Below are positions 11,201-26,000 of a stretch of 64,000 bases of DNA, one piece after another. Each line of letters begins with the position of its first letter. Positions within the stretch are counted from its first letter, which is position 1. A model generated the notes under the pieces. That model had not been told where the DNA came from, did not search any database, and saw only the letters and a list, made by a program, of their open reading frames with translations. The stretch lies in assembly GCA_948099385.1 (NCBI GenBank), contig CANUEZ040000012.1, positions 10,395,501 to 10,459,500 on the forward strand. Direction: 5' to 3'. Made by a program: the position numbers and the translations under genes. Source of the stretch: Fasciola hepatica. Its lineage: Eukaryota; Platyhelminthes; Trematoda; Plagiorchiida; Fasciolidae.

Positions 11201-14200
11201 CGTCTCTGGGGCACAATCCCGTAGCGGACGCCTTCTCACGCGTCCACCATTTCGACGACCCGCTACCCATAGGCATAGACCTAGAAGCAATCGCCGCAGC
11301 CCAATCAACAGATCCTGAGGTCGAGCAGCTCATAAACAGGAGCTCCCCGCATCTAGTGCCAGTGATCCTTCCAACTTCGGACCTAACTATTATTTGCGAT
11401 GTGCCACAAGGTCGACCCCGACCACTAGTTCCTGCCAGTTTTCGCGGACAAATTTTTACCAGCCTCCACAACTTGTCGCACCCTGGTGTGACCACCTCAG
11501 TGAAACTAGTCACCGAGCGATTCGTTTGACCTTGCGTCAAACGTGGTATACGTCTTTGGACCCGCGCTAGTCTTCAATGCCAACCCGCTTAAATGCACTG
11601 TCATACTAGATCCGCATTGGGCACATTCTCTGAGCTGGATGCATGTTTTCATCACGTGCACGTGGGTCTCGTAGGGCCCCTCCCACCATCCAACGGGTAC
11701 GTCTACATCCTCAGGTGTGTAGATCGTTTCACTCGCTTGCCACAGGACGTACCTACTCCACGTCCTACCTCAGTAAGCTGCGAAAGCATTTTTAACTGGT
11801 TGGGTAAGTCAGTTCGGTTGCCCTGCCATCTCAACCACTGACCGTAACAGCATTGTCTTGTGTTCCATCCACGGGGTTATCGGTTGTTTCTTAGGTTGGC
11901 CGTACACGGAAACCATGCGCTGTGCTTGTAGTGCGATTCGGGAGTTTATGTGCAAAATGTTCGATTATTCCTGTTCTATTTAGGCACCGAGTTTCCGATT
12001 CCATTTCAAAACCCGCATGGGTGCTGGTGACAGTCGGAGATGGGGCATCTATAATAAACAGTTTAAAACGGTTTATCGCTGTTTCTTTTAGTTGGTTGGC
12101 TCGTATTCCGGTGAAACGCATCACCGCTTTCTTACGAAGGAGTCTTGAGAAGTTGTCCACTGCTGTAGAGTACCTGCCCGCTGCTCAATCACTGGACGCT
12201 TCGAGCTGTCGGTCGGTCGTTCCAGATTGCCAATTGTGAGTGGCTTCCCGACGGGATAGTTTGGTTGACGCCGAGGTTCCTCGCATCCTTTCGGGCTTGC
12301 GGTGCAATGCCGTTTCACATGAATAGTATTATGCCCCAACCTGTAGCCAGTCTTCAGTTCGAACAAAATATATGGTAAACGTTCATAGACGTTACCGCTA
12401 AGGCGTAAAACGATTTGGCAATGACCATCACTTCCAGTTCATTCCTCTTACCAAACAACCCAAGGATGTTGCCATATCTGATTATTCTTGATAGTGCTGA
12501 TCCAAGTTTTGAGGTAGCTACGAAGATGGCAGTGCCATTCAGAGCAGGGTTGTGAATGGGCGTACGGTTAGTTCTCAGGTCGGCGTAAGATGTGGCCACT
12601 GCAGTCGACTGATCGGTGGTCCGCTTGGCAGGTGTGTTGTTCGTCTTTCGATTCGTTGCACCAGTTTTCTTTTCAAATACGCAGATGGCGCCGTAAGTTA
12701 AACTGAATTGCCTTGCTATACGCAGATCATTTTGTTCTTGAGTGAACGTCCGAATAGCTTGCAAATTTTGCTACCTTGTCTAAACATCAACGTATCAGTG
12801 GTTGGGACGTTTCGTGCCTTCAGAATGTAAGATGTCACTACAAACCTCGGTTGACACCACACCAAACCTTGACAGGCTGCTAGAGTGCACCAGCCTTGTT
12901 ACCTGCACATACATCACAACAGAAATCAGACGACGGATGTAGTGTCGTCATATATTTGGAAAACGCGTTTGGCTTTTGTCAACCTTATCCATGGCTCCGG
13001 CGTGACATCAAGGGTCAAATGTACATTACTACATACGGCCGTGAAACATGGCAATTAGGGGTAGTAGGAACGCCCACTTCCAGCGTTTGAGTATCGTTGT
13101 CCCCGTCGTATTTTGACACGTCTCTGGGGCACAATCCCGTAGCGGACGCCTTCTCACGCGTCCACCATTTCGACGACCCGCTACCCATAGGCATAGACCT
13201 AGAAGCAATCGCCGCAGCCCAATCAACAGATCCTGAGGTCGAGCAGCTCATAAACAGGAGCTCCCCGCATCTAGTGCCAGTGATCCTTCCAACTTCGGAC
13301 CTAACTATTATTTGCGATGTGCCACAAGGTCGACCCCGACCACTAGTTCCTGCCAGTTTTCGCGGACAAATTTTTACCAGCCTCCACAACTTGTCGCACC
13401 CTGGTGTGACCACCTCAGTGAAACTAGTCACCGAGCGATTCGTTTGACCTTGCGTCAAACGTGGTATACGTCTTTGGACCCACGCTAGTCTTCAATGCCA
13501 ACCCGCTTAAATGCACTGTCATACTAGATCCGCATTGGGCACATTCTCTGAGCTGGATGCATGTTTTCATCACGTGCACGTGGGTCTCGTAGGGCCCCTC
13601 CCACCATCCAACGGGTACGTCTACATCCTCAGGTGTGTAGATCGTTTCACTCGCTTGCCACAGGACGTACCTACTCCACGTCCTACCTCAGTAAGCTGCG
13701 AAAGCATTTTTAACTGGTTGGGTAAGTCAGTTCGGTTGCCCTGCCATCTCAACCACTGACCGTAACAGCATTGTCTTGTGTTCCATCCACGGGGTTATCG
13801 GTTGTTTCTTAGGTTGGCCGTACACGGAAACCATGCGCTGTGCTTGTAGTGCGATTCGGGAGTTTATGTGCAAAATGTTCGATTATTCCTGTTCTATTTA
13901 GGCACCGAGTTTCCGATTCCATTTCAAAACCCGCATGGGTGCTGGTGACAGTCGGAGATGGGGCATCTATAATAAACAGTTTAAAACGGTTTATCGCTGT
14001 TTCTTTTAGTTGGTTGGCTCGTATTCCGGTGAAACGCATCACCGCTTTCTTACGAAGGAGTCTTGAGAAGTTGTCCACTGCTGTAGAGTACCTGCCCGCT
14101 GCTCAATCACTGGACGCTTCGAGCTGTCGGTCGGTCGTTCCAGATTGCCAATTGTGAGTGGCTTCCCGACGGGATAGTTTGGTTGACGCCGAGGTTCCTC

Positions 14201-17200
14201 GCATCCTTTCGGGCTTGCGGTGCAATGCCGTTTCACATGAATAGTATTATGCCCCAACCTGTAGCCAGTCTTCAGTTCGAACAAAATATATGGTAAACGT
14301 TCATAGACGTTACCGCTAAGGCGTAAAACGATTTGGCAATGACCATCACTTCCAGTTCATTCCTCTTACCAAACAACCCAAGGATGTTGCCATATCTGAT
14401 TATTCTTGATAGTGCTGATCCAAGTTTTGAGGTAGCTACGAAGATGGCAGTGCCATTCAGAGCAGGGTTGTGAATGGGCGTACGGTTAGTTCTCAGGTCG
14501 GCGTAAGATGTGGCCACTGCAGTCGACTGATCGGTGGTCCGCTTGGCAGGTGTGTTGTTCGTCTTTCGATTCGTTGCACCAGTTTTCTTTTCAGATACGC
14601 AGATAGCGCCGTAAGTTAAACTGAATTGCCTTGCTATACGCAGATCATTTTGTTCTTGTGTGAACGTCCGAATAGCTTGCAAATTTTGCTACCTTGTCTA
14701 AACATCAACGTATCAGTGGTTGGGACGTTTCGTGCCTTCAGAATGTAAGATGTCACTACAAACCTCGGTTGACACCACACCAAACCTTGGCAGGCTGCTA
14801 GAGTGCACCAGCCTTGTTACCTGCACATACATCACAACAGAAATCAGACGACGGATGTAGTGTCGTCATATATTTGGAAAACGCGTTTGGCTTTTGTCAA
14901 CCTTATCCATGGCTCCGGCGTGACATCAAGGGTCAAATGTACATTACTACATACGGCCGTGAAACATGGCAATTAGGGGTAGTAGGAACGCCCACTTCCA
15001 GCGTTTGAGTATCGTTGTCCCCGTCGTATTTTGACACGTCTCTGGGGCACAATCCCGTAGCGGACGCCTTCTCACGCGTCCACCATTTCGACGACCCGCT
15101 ACCCATAGGCATAGACCTAGAAGCAATCGCCGCAGCCCAATCAACAGATCCTGAGGTCGAGCAGCTCATAAACAGGAGCTCCCCGCATCTAGTGCCAGTG
15201 ATCCTTCCAACTTCGGACCTAACTATTATTTGCGATGTGCCACAAGGTCGACCCCGACCACTAGTTCCTGCCAGTTTTCGCGGACAAATTTTTACCAGCC
15301 TCCACAACTTGTCGCACCCTGGTGTGACCACCTCAGTGAAACTAGTCACCGAGCGATTCGTTTGACCTTGCGTCAAACGTGGTATACGTCTTTGGACCCA
15401 CGCTAGTCTTCAATGCCAACCCGCTTAAATGCACTGTCATACTAGATCCGCATTGGGCACATTCTCTGAGCTGGATGCATGTTTTCATCACGTGCACGTG
15501 GGTCTCGTAGGGCCCCTCCCACCATCCAACGGGTACGTCTACATCCTCAGGTGTGTAGATCGTTTCACTCGCTTGCCACAGGACGTACCTACTCCACGTC
15601 CTACCTCAGTAAGCTGCGAAAGCATTTTTAACTGGTTGGGTAAGTCAGTTCGGTTGCCCTGCCATCTCAACCACTGACCGTAACAGCATTGTCTTGTGTT
15701 CCATCCACGGGGTTATCGGTTGTTTCTTAGGTTGGCCGTACACGGAAACCATGCGCTGTGCTTGTAGTGCGATTCGGGAGTTTATGTGCAAAATGTTCGA
15801 TTATTCCTGTTCTATTTAGGCACCGAGTTTCCGATTCCATTTCAAAACCCGCATGGGTGCTGGTGACAGTCGGAGATGGGGCATCTATAATAAACAGTTT
15901 AAAACGGTTTATCGCTGTTTCTTTTAGTTGGTTGGCTCGTATTCCGGTGAAACGCATCACCGCTTTCTTACGAAGGAGTCTTGAGAAGTTGTCCACTGCT
16001 GTAGAGTACCTGCCCGCTGCTCAATCACTGGACGCTTCGAGCTGTCGGTCGGTCGTTCCAGATTGCCAATTGTGAGTGGCTTCCCGACGGGATAGTTTGG
16101 TTGACGCCGAGGTTCCTCGCATCCTTTCGGGCTTGCGGTGCAATGCCGTTTCACATGAATAGTATTATGCCCCAACCTGTAGCCAGTCTTCAGTTCGAAC
16201 AAAATATATGGTAAACGTTCATAGACGTTACCGCTAAGGCGTAAAACGATTTGGCAATGACCATCACTTCCAGTTCATTCCTCTTACCAAACAACCCAAG
16301 GATGTTGCCATATCTGATTATTCTTGATAGTGCTGATCCAAGTTTTGAGGTAGCTACGAAGATGGCAGTGCCATTCAGAGCAGGGTTGTGAATGGGCGTA
16401 CGGTTAGTTCTCAGGTCGGCGTAAGATGTGGCCACTGCAGTCGACTGATCGGTGGTCCGCTTGGCAGGTGTGTTGTTCGTCTTTCGATTCGTTGCACCAG
16501 TTTTCTTTTCAGATACGCAGATAGCGCCGTAAGTTAAACTGAATTGCCTTGCTATACGCAGATCATTTTGTTCTTGTGTGAACGTCCGAATAGCTTGCAA
16601 ATTTTGCTACCTTGTCTAAACATCAACGTATCAGTGGTTGGGACGTTTCGTGCCTTCAGAATGTAAGATGTCACTACAAACCTCGGTTGACACCACACCA
16701 AACCTTGGCAGGCTGCTAGAGTGCACCAGCCTTGTTACCTGCACATACATCACAACAGAAATCAGACGACGGATGTAGTGTCGTCATATATTTGGAAAAC
16801 GCGTTTGGCTTTTGTCAACCTTATCCATGGCTCCGGCGTGACATCAAGGGTCAAATGTACATTACTACATACGGCCGTGAAACATGGCAATTAGGGGTAG
16901 TAGGAACGCCCACTTCCAGCGTTTGAGTATCGTTGTCCCCGTCGTATTTTGACACGTCTCTGGGGCACAATCCCGTAGCGGACGCCTTCTCACGCGTCCA
17001 CCATTTCGACGACCCGCTACCCATAGGCATAGACCTAGAAGCAATCGCCGCAGCCCAATCAACAGATCCTGAGGTCGAGCAGCTCATAAACAGGAGCTCC
17101 CCGCATCTAGTGCCAGTGATCCTTCCAACTTCGGACCTAACTATTATTTGCGATGTGCCACAAGGTCGACCCCGACCACTAGTTCCTGCCAGTTTTCGCG

Positions 17201-20200
17201 GACAAATTTTTACCAGCCTCCACAACTTGTCGCACCCTGGTGTGACCACCTCAGTGAAACTAGTCACCGAGCGATTCGTTTGACCTTGCGTCAAACGTGG
17301 TATACGTCTTTGGACCCGCGCTAGTCTTCAATGCCAACCCGCTTAAATGCACTGTCATACTAGATCCGCATTGGGCACATTCTCTGAGCTGGATGCATGT
17401 TTTCATCACGTGCACGTGGGTCTCGTAGGGCCCCTCCCACCATCCAACGGGTACGTCTACATCCTCAGGTGTGTAGATCGTTTCACTCGCTTGCCACAGG
17501 ACGTACCTACTCCACGTCCTACCTCAGTAAGCTGCGAAAGCATTTTTAACTGGTTGGGTAAGTCAGTTCGGTTGCCCTGCCATCTCAACCACTGACCGTA
17601 ACAGCATTGTCTTGTGTTCCATCCACGGGGTTATCGGTTGTTTCTTAGGTTGGCCGTACACGGAAACCATGCGCTGTGCTTGTAGTGCGATTCGGGAGTT
17701 TATGTGCAAAATGTTCGATTATTCCTGTTCTATTTAGGCACCGAGTTTCCGATTCCATTTCAAAACCCGCATGGATGCTGGTGACAGTCGGAGATGGGGC
17801 ATCTATAATAAACAGTTTAAAACGGTTTATCGCTGTTTCTTTTAGTTGGTTGGCTCGTATTCCGGTGAAACGCATCACCGCTTTCTTACGAAGGAGTCTT
17901 GAGAAGTTGTCCACTGCTGTAGAGTACCTGCCCGCTGCTCAATCACTGGACGCTTCGAGCTGTCGGTCGGTCGTTCCAGATTGCCAATTGTGAGTGGCTT
18001 CTCGACGGGATAGTTTGGTTGACACCGAGGTTCCTCGCATCCTTTCGGGCTTGCGGTGCAATGCCGTTTCACATGAATAGTATTATGCCCCAACCTGTAG
18101 CCAGTCTTCAGTTCGAACAAAATATATGGTAAACGTTCATAGACGTTACCGCTAAGGCGTAAAACGATTTGGCAATGACCATCACTTCCAGTTCATTCCT
18201 CTTACCAAACAACCCAAGGATGTTGCCATATCTGATTATTCTTGATAGTGCTGATCCAAGTTTTGAGGTAGCTACGAAGATGGCAGTGCCATTCAGAGCA
18301 GGGTTGTGAATGGGCGTACGGTTAGTTCTCAGGTCGGCGTAAGATGTGGCCACTGCAGTCGACTGATCGGTGGTCCGCTTGGCAGGTGTGTTGTTCGTCT
18401 TTCGATTCGTTGCACCAGTTTTCTTTTCAAATACGCAGATGGCGCCGTAAGTTAAACTGAATTGCCTTGCTATACGCAGATCATTTTGTTCTTGTGTGAA
18501 CGTCCGAATAGCTTGCAAATTTTGCTACCTTGTCTAAACATCAACGTATCAGTGGTTGGGACGTTTCGTGCCTTCAGAATGTAAGATGTCACTACAAACC
18601 TCGGTTGACACCACACCAAACCTTGGCAGGCTGCTAGAGTGCACCAGCCTTGTTACCTGCACATACATCACAACAGAAATCAGACGACGGATGTAGTGTC
18701 GTCATATATTTGGAAAACGCGTTTGGCTTTTGTCAACCTTATCCATGGCTCCGGCGTGACATCAAGGGTCAAATGTACATTACTACATACGGCCGTGAAA
18801 CATGGCAATTAGGGGTAGTAGGAACGCCCACTTCCAGCGTTTGAGTATCGTTGTCCCCGTCGTATTTTGACACGTCTCTGGGGCACAATCCCGTAGCGGA
18901 CGCCTTCTCACGCGTCCACCATTTCGACGACCCGCTACCCATAGGCATAGACCTAGAAGCAATCGCCGCAGCCCAATCAACAGATCCTGAGGTCGAGCAG
19001 CTCATAAACAGGAGCTCCCCGCATCTAGTGCCAGTGATCCTTCCAACTTCGGACCTAACTATTATTTGCGATGTGCCACAAGGTCGACCCCGACCACTAG
19101 TTCCTGCCAGTTTTCGCGGACAAATTTTTACCAGCCTCCACAACTTGTCGCACCCTGGTGTGACCACCTCAGTGAAACTAGTCACCGAGCGATTCGTTTG
19201 ACCTTGCGTCAAACGTGGTATACGTCTTTGGACCCACGCTAGTCTTCAATGCCAACCCGCTTAAATGCACTGTCATACTAGATCCGCATTGGGCACATTC
19301 TCTGAGCTGGATGCATGTTTTCATCACGTGCACGTGGGTCTCGTAGGGCCCCTCCCACCATCCAACGGGTACGTCTACATCCTCAGGTGTGTAGATCGTT
19401 TCACTCGCTTGCCACAGGACGTACCTACTCCACGTCCTACCTCAGTAAGCTGCGAAAGCATTTTTAACTGGTTGGGTAAGTCAGTTCGGTTGCCCTGCCA
19501 TCTCAACCACTGACCGTAACAGCATTGTCTTGTGTTCCATCCACGGGGTTATCGGTTGTTTCTTAGGTTGGCCGTACACGGAAACCATGCGCTGTGCTTG
19601 TAGTGCGATTCGGGAGTTTATGTGCAAAATGTTCGATTATTCCTGTTTTATTTAGGCACCGAGTTTCCGATTCCATTTCAAAACCCGCATGGATGCTGGT
19701 GACAGTCGGAGATGGGGCATCTATAATAAACAGTTTAAAACGGTTTATCGCTGTTTCTTTTAGTTGGTTGGCTCGTATTCCGGTGAAACGCATCACCGCT
19801 TTCTTACGAAGGAGTCTTGAGAAGTTGTCCACTGCTGTAGAGTACCTGCCCGCTGCTCAATCACTGGACGCTTCGAGCTGTCGGTCGGTCGTTCCAGATT
19901 GCCAATTGTGAGTGGCTTCCCGACGGGATAGTTTGGTTGACGCCGAGGTTCCTCGCATCCTTTCGGGCTTGCGGTGCAATGCCGTTTCACATGAATAGTA
20001 TTATGCCCCAACCTGTAGCCAGTCTTCAGTTCGAACAAAATATATGGTAAACGTTCATAGACGTTACCGCTAAGGCGTAAAACGATTTGGCAATGACCAT
20101 CACTTCCAGTTCATTCCTCTTACCAAACAACCCAAGGATGTTGCCATATCTGATTATTCTTGATAGTGCTGATCCAAGTTTTGAGGTAGCTACGAAGATG

Positions 20201-21098
20201 GCAGTGCCATTCAGAGCAGGGTTGTGAATGGGCGTACGGTTAGTTCTCAGGTCGGCGTAAGATGTGGCCACTGCAGTCGACTGATCGGTGGTCCGCTTGG
20301 CAGGTGTGTTGTTCGTCTTTCGATTCGTTGCACCAGTTTTCTTTTCAAATACGCAGATGGCGCCGTAAGTTAAACTGAATTGCCTTGCTATACGCAGATC
20401 ATTTTGTTCTTGTGTGAACGTCCGAATAGCTTGCAAATTTTGCTACCTTGTCTAAACATCAACGTATCAGTGGTTGGGACGTTTCGTGCCTTCAGAATGT
20501 AAGATGTCACTACAAACCTCGGTTGACACCACACCAAACCTTGGCAGGCTGCTAGAGTGCACCAGCCTTGTTACCTGCACATACATCACAACAGAAATCC
20601 GACGACGGATGTAGTGTCGTCATATATTTGGAAAACGCGTTTGGCTTTTGTCAACCTTATCCATGGCTCCGGCGTGACATCAAGGGTCAAATGTACATTA
20701 CTACATACGGCCGTGAAACATGGCAATTAGGGGTAGTAGGAACGCCCACTTCCAGCGTTTGAGTATCGTTGTCCCCGTCGTATTTTGACACGTCTCTGGG
20801 GCACAATCCCGTAGCGGACGCCTTCTCACGCGTCCACCATTTCGACGACCCGCTACCCATAGGCATAGACCTAGAAGCAATCGCCGCAGCCCAATCAACA
20901 GATCCTGAGGTGGAGCAGCTCATAAACAGGAGCTCCCCGCATCTAGTGCCAGTGATCCTTCCAACTTCGGACCTAACTATTATTTGCGATGTGCCACAAG
21001 GTCGACCCCGACCACTAGTTCCTGCCAGTTTTCGCGGACAAATTTTTACCAGCCTCCACAACTTGTCGCACCCTGGTGTGACCACCTCAGTGAAACTA

Positions 21099-23016
21099 GT
21101 CACCGAGCGATTCGTTTGACCTTGCGTCAAACGTGGTATACGTCTTTGGACCCACGCTAGTCTTCAATGCCAACCCGCTTAAATGCACTGTCATACTAGA
21201 TCCGCATTGGGCACATTCTCTGAGCTGGATGCATGTTTTCATCACGTGCACGTGGGTCTCGTAGGGCCCCTCCCACCATCCAACGGGTACGTCTACATCC
21301 TCAGGTGTGTAGATCGTTTCACTCGCTTGCCACAGGACGTACCTACTCCACGTCCTACCTCAGTAAGCTGCGAAAGCATTTTTAACTGGTTGGGTAAGTC
21401 AGTTCGGTTGCCCTGCCATCTCAACCACTGACCGTAACAGCATTGTCTTGTGTTCCATCCACGGGGTTATCGGTTGTTTCTTAGGTTGGCCGTACACGGA
21501 AACCATGCGCTGTGCTTGTAGTGCGATTCGGGAGTTTATGTGCAAAATGTTCGATTATTCCTGTTCTATTTAGGCACCGAGTTTCCGATTCCATTTCAAA
21601 ACCCGCATGGGTGCTGGTGACAGTCGGAGATGGGGCATCTATAATAAACAGTTTAAAACGGTTTATCGCTGTTTCTTTTAGTTGGTTGGCTCGTATTCCG
21701 GTGAAACGCATCACCGCTTTCTTACGAAGGAGTCTTGAGAAGTTGTCCACTGCTGTAGAGTACCTGCCCGCTGCTCAATCACTGGACGCTTCGAGCTGTC
21801 GGTCGGTCGTTCCAGATTGCCAATTGTGAGTGGCTTCCCGACGGGATAGTTTGGTTGACGCCGAGGTTCCTCGCATCCTTTCGGGCTTGCGGTGCAATGC
21901 CGTTTCACATGAATAGTATTATGCCCCAACCTGTAGCCAGTCTTCAGTTCGAACAAAATATATGGTAAACGTTCATAGACGTTACCGCTAAGGCGTAAAA
22001 CGATTTGGCAATGACCATCACTTCCAGTTCATTCCTCTTACCAAACAACCCAAGGATGTTGCCATATCTGATTATTCTTGATAGTGCTGATCCAAGTTTT
22101 GAGGTAGCTACGAAGATGGCAGTGCCATTCAGAGCAGGGTTGTGAATGGGCGTACGGTTAGTTCTCAGGTCGGCGTAAGATGTGGCCACTGCAGTCGACT
22201 GATCGGTGGTCCGCTTGGCAGGTGTGTTGTTCGTCTTTCGATTCGTTGCACCAGTTTTCTTTTCAAATACGCAGATAGCGCCGTAAGTTAAACTGAATTG
22301 CCTTGCTATACGCAGATCATTTTGTTCTTGTGTGAACGTCCGAATAGCTTGCAAATTTTGCTACCTTGTCTAAACATCAACGTATCAGTGGTTGGGACGT
22401 TTCGTGCCTTCAGAATGTAAGATGTCACTACAAACCTCGGTTGACACCACACCAAACCTTGGCAGGCTGCTAGAGTGCACCAGCCTTGTTACCTGCACAT
22501 ACATCACAACAGAAATCAGACGACGGATGTAGTGTCGTCATATATTTGGAAAACGCGTTTGGCTTTTGTCAACCTTATCCATGGCTCCGGCGTGACATCA
22601 AGGGTCAAATGTACATTACTACATACGGCCGTGAAACATGGCAATTAGGGGTAGTAGGAACGCCCACTTCCAGCGTTTGAGTATCGTTGTCCCCGTCGTA
22701 TTTTGACACGTCTCTGGGGCACAATCCCGTAGCGGACGCCTTCTCACGCGTCCACCATTTCGACGACCCGCTACCCATAGGCATAGACCTAGAAGCAATC
22801 GCCGCAGCCCAATCAACAGATCCTGAGGTGGAGCAGCTCATAAACAGGAGCTCCCCGCATCTAGTGCCAGTGATCCTTCCAACTTCGGACCTAACTATTA
22901 TTTGCGATGTGCCACAAGGTCGACCCCGACCACTAGTTCCTGCCAGTTTTCGCGGACAAATTTTTACCAGCCTCCACAACTTGTCGCACCCTGGTGTGAC
23001 CACCTCAGTGAAACTA
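21099..23016 (+). repeat. Unit 12: recombinant between two subfamilies
   Basis: Most units carry either caaatacgcagatgg or cagatacgcagatag at offset ~1167. Unit 12 reads caaatacgcagatag, joining the two states within 13 bases. This is the reciprocal combination to that of unit 1. Confidence 0.8.
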
Positions 23017-26000
23017 GTCACCGAGCGATTCGTTTGACCTTGCGTCAAACGTGGTATACGTCTTTGGACCCACGCTAGTCTTCAATGCCAACCCGCTTAA
23101 ATGCACTGTCATACTAGATCCGCATTGGGCACATTCTCTGAGCTGGATGCATGTTTTCATCACGTGCACGTGGGTCTCGTAGGGCCCCTCCCACCATCCA
23201 ACGGGTACGTCTACATCCTCAGGTGTGTAGATCGTTTCACTCGCTTGCCACAGGACGTACCTACTCCACGTCCTACCTCAGTAAGCTGCGAAAGCATTTT
23301 TAACTGGTTGGGTAAGTCAGTTCGGTTGCCCTGCCATCTCAACCACTGACCGTAACAGCATTGTCTTGTGTTCCATCCACGGGGTTATCGGTTGTTTCTT
23401 AGGTTGGCCGTACACGGAAACCATGCGCTGTGCTTGTAGTGCGATTCGGGAGTTTATGTGCAAAATGTTCGATTATTCCTGTTCTATTTAGGCACCGAGT
23501 TTCCGATTCCATTTCAAAACCCGCATGGGTGCTGGTGACAGTCGGAGATGGGGCATCTATAATAAACAGTTTAAAACGGTTTATCGCTGTTTCTTTTAGT
23601 TGGTTGGCTCGTATTCCGGTGAAACGCATCACCGCTTTCTTACGAAGGAGTCTTGAGAAGTTGTCCACTGCTGTAGAGTACCTGCCCGCTGCTCAATCAC
23701 TGGACGCTTCGAGCTGTCGGTCGGTCGTTCCAGATTGCCAATTGTGAGTGGCTTCCCGACGGGATAGTTTGGTTGACGCCGAGGTTCCTCGCATCCTTTC
23801 GGGCTTGCGGTGCAATGCCGTTTCACATGAATAGTATTATGCCCCAACCTGTAGCCAGTCTTCAGTTCGAACAAAATATATGGTAAACGTTCATAGACGT
23901 TACCGCTAAGGCGTAAAACGATTTGGCAATGACCATCACTTCCAGTTCATTCCTCTTACCAAACAACCCAAGGATGTTGCCATATCTGATTATTCTTGAT
24001 AGTGCTGATCCAAGTTTTGAGGTAGCTACGAAGATGGCAGTGCCATTCAGAGCAGGGTTGTGAATGGGCGTACGGTTAGTTCTCAGGTCGGCGTAAGATG
24101 TGGCCACTGCAGTCGACTGATCGGTGGTCCGCTTGGCAGGTGTGTTGTTCGTCTTTCGATTCGTTGCACCAGTTTTCTTTTCAGATACGCAGATAGCGCC
24201 GTAAGTTAAACTGAATTGCCTTGCTATACGCAGATCATTTTGTTCTTGTGTGAACGTCCGAATAGCTTGCAAATTTTGCTACCTTGTCTAAACATCAACG
24301 TATCAGTGGTTGGGACGTTTCGTGCCTTCAGAATGTAAGATGTCACTACAAACCTCGGTTGACACCACACCAAACCTTGGCAGGCTGCTAGAGTGCACCA
24401 GCCTTGTTACCTGCACATACATCACAACAGAAATCCGACGACGGATGTAGTGTCGTCATATATTTGGAAAACGCGTTTGGCTTTTGTCAACCTTATCCAT
24501 GGCTCCGGCGTGACATCAAGGGTCAAATGTACATTACTACATACGGCCGTGAAACATGGCAATTAGGGGTAGTAGGAACGCCCACTTCCAGCGTTTGAGT
24601 ATCGTTGTCCCCGTCGTATTTTGACACGTCTCTGGGGCACAATCCCGTAGCGGACGCCTTCTCACGCGTCCACCATTTCGACGACCCGCTACCCATAGGC
24701 ATAGACCTAGAAGCAATCGCCGCAGCCCAATCAACAGATCCTGAGGTGGAGCAGCTCATAAACAGGAGCTCCCCGCATCTAGTGCCAGTGATCCTTCCAA
24801 CTTCGGACCTAACTATTATTTGCGATGTGCCACAAGGTCGACCCCGACCACTAGTTCCTGCCAGTTTTCGCGGACAAATTTTTACCAGCCTCCACAACTT
24901 GTCGCACCCTGGTGTGACCACCTCAGTGAAACTAGTCACCGAGCGATTCGTTTGACCTTGCGTCAAACGTGGTATACGTCTTTGGACCCACGCTAGTCTT
25001 CAATGCCAACCCGCTTAAATGCACTGTCATACTAGATCCGCATTGGGCACATTCTCTGAGCTGGATGCATGTTTTCATCACGTGCACGTGGGTCTCGTAG
25101 GGCCCCTCCCACCATCCAACGGGTACGTCTACATCCTCAGGTGTGTAGATCGTTTCACTCGCTTGCCACAGGACGTACCTACTCCACGTCCTACCTCAGT
25201 AAGCTGCGAAAGCATTTTTAACTGGTTGGGTAAGTCAGTTCGGTTGCCCTGCCATCTCAACCACTGACCGTAACAGCATTGTCTTGTGTTCCATCCACGG
25301 GGTTATCGGTTGTTTCTTAGGTTGGCCGTACACGGAAACCATGCGCTGTGCTTGTAGTGCGATTCGGGAGTTTATGTGCAAAATGTTCGATTATTCCTGT
25401 TCTATTTAGGCACCGAGTTTCCGATTCCATTTCAAAACCCGCATGGGTGCTGGTGACAGTCGGAGATGGGGCATCTATAATAAACAGTTTAAAACGGTTT
25501 ATCGCTGTTTCTTTTAGTTGGTTGGCTCGTATTCCGGTGAAACGCATCACCGCTTTCTTACGAAGGAGTCTTGAGAAGTTGTCCACTGCTGTAGAGTACC
25601 TGCCCGCTGCTCAATCACTGGACGCTTCGAGCTGTCGGTCGGTCGTTCCAGATTGCCAATTGTGAGTGGCTTCCCGACGGGATAGTTTGGTTGACGCCGA
25701 GGTTCCTCGCATCCTTTCGGGCTTGCGGTGCAATGCCGTTTCACATGAATAGTATTATGCCCCAACCTGTAGCCAGTCTTCAGTTCGAACAAAATATATG
25801 GTAAACGTTCATAGACGTTACCGCTAAGGCGTAAAACGATTTGGCAATGACCATCACTTCCAGTTCATTCCTCTTACCAAACAACCCAAGGATGTTGCCA
25901 TATCTGATTATTCTTGATAGTGCTGATCCAAGTTTTGAGGTAGCTACGAAGATGGCAGTGCCATTCAGAGCAGGGTTGTGAATGGGCGTACGGTTAGTTC

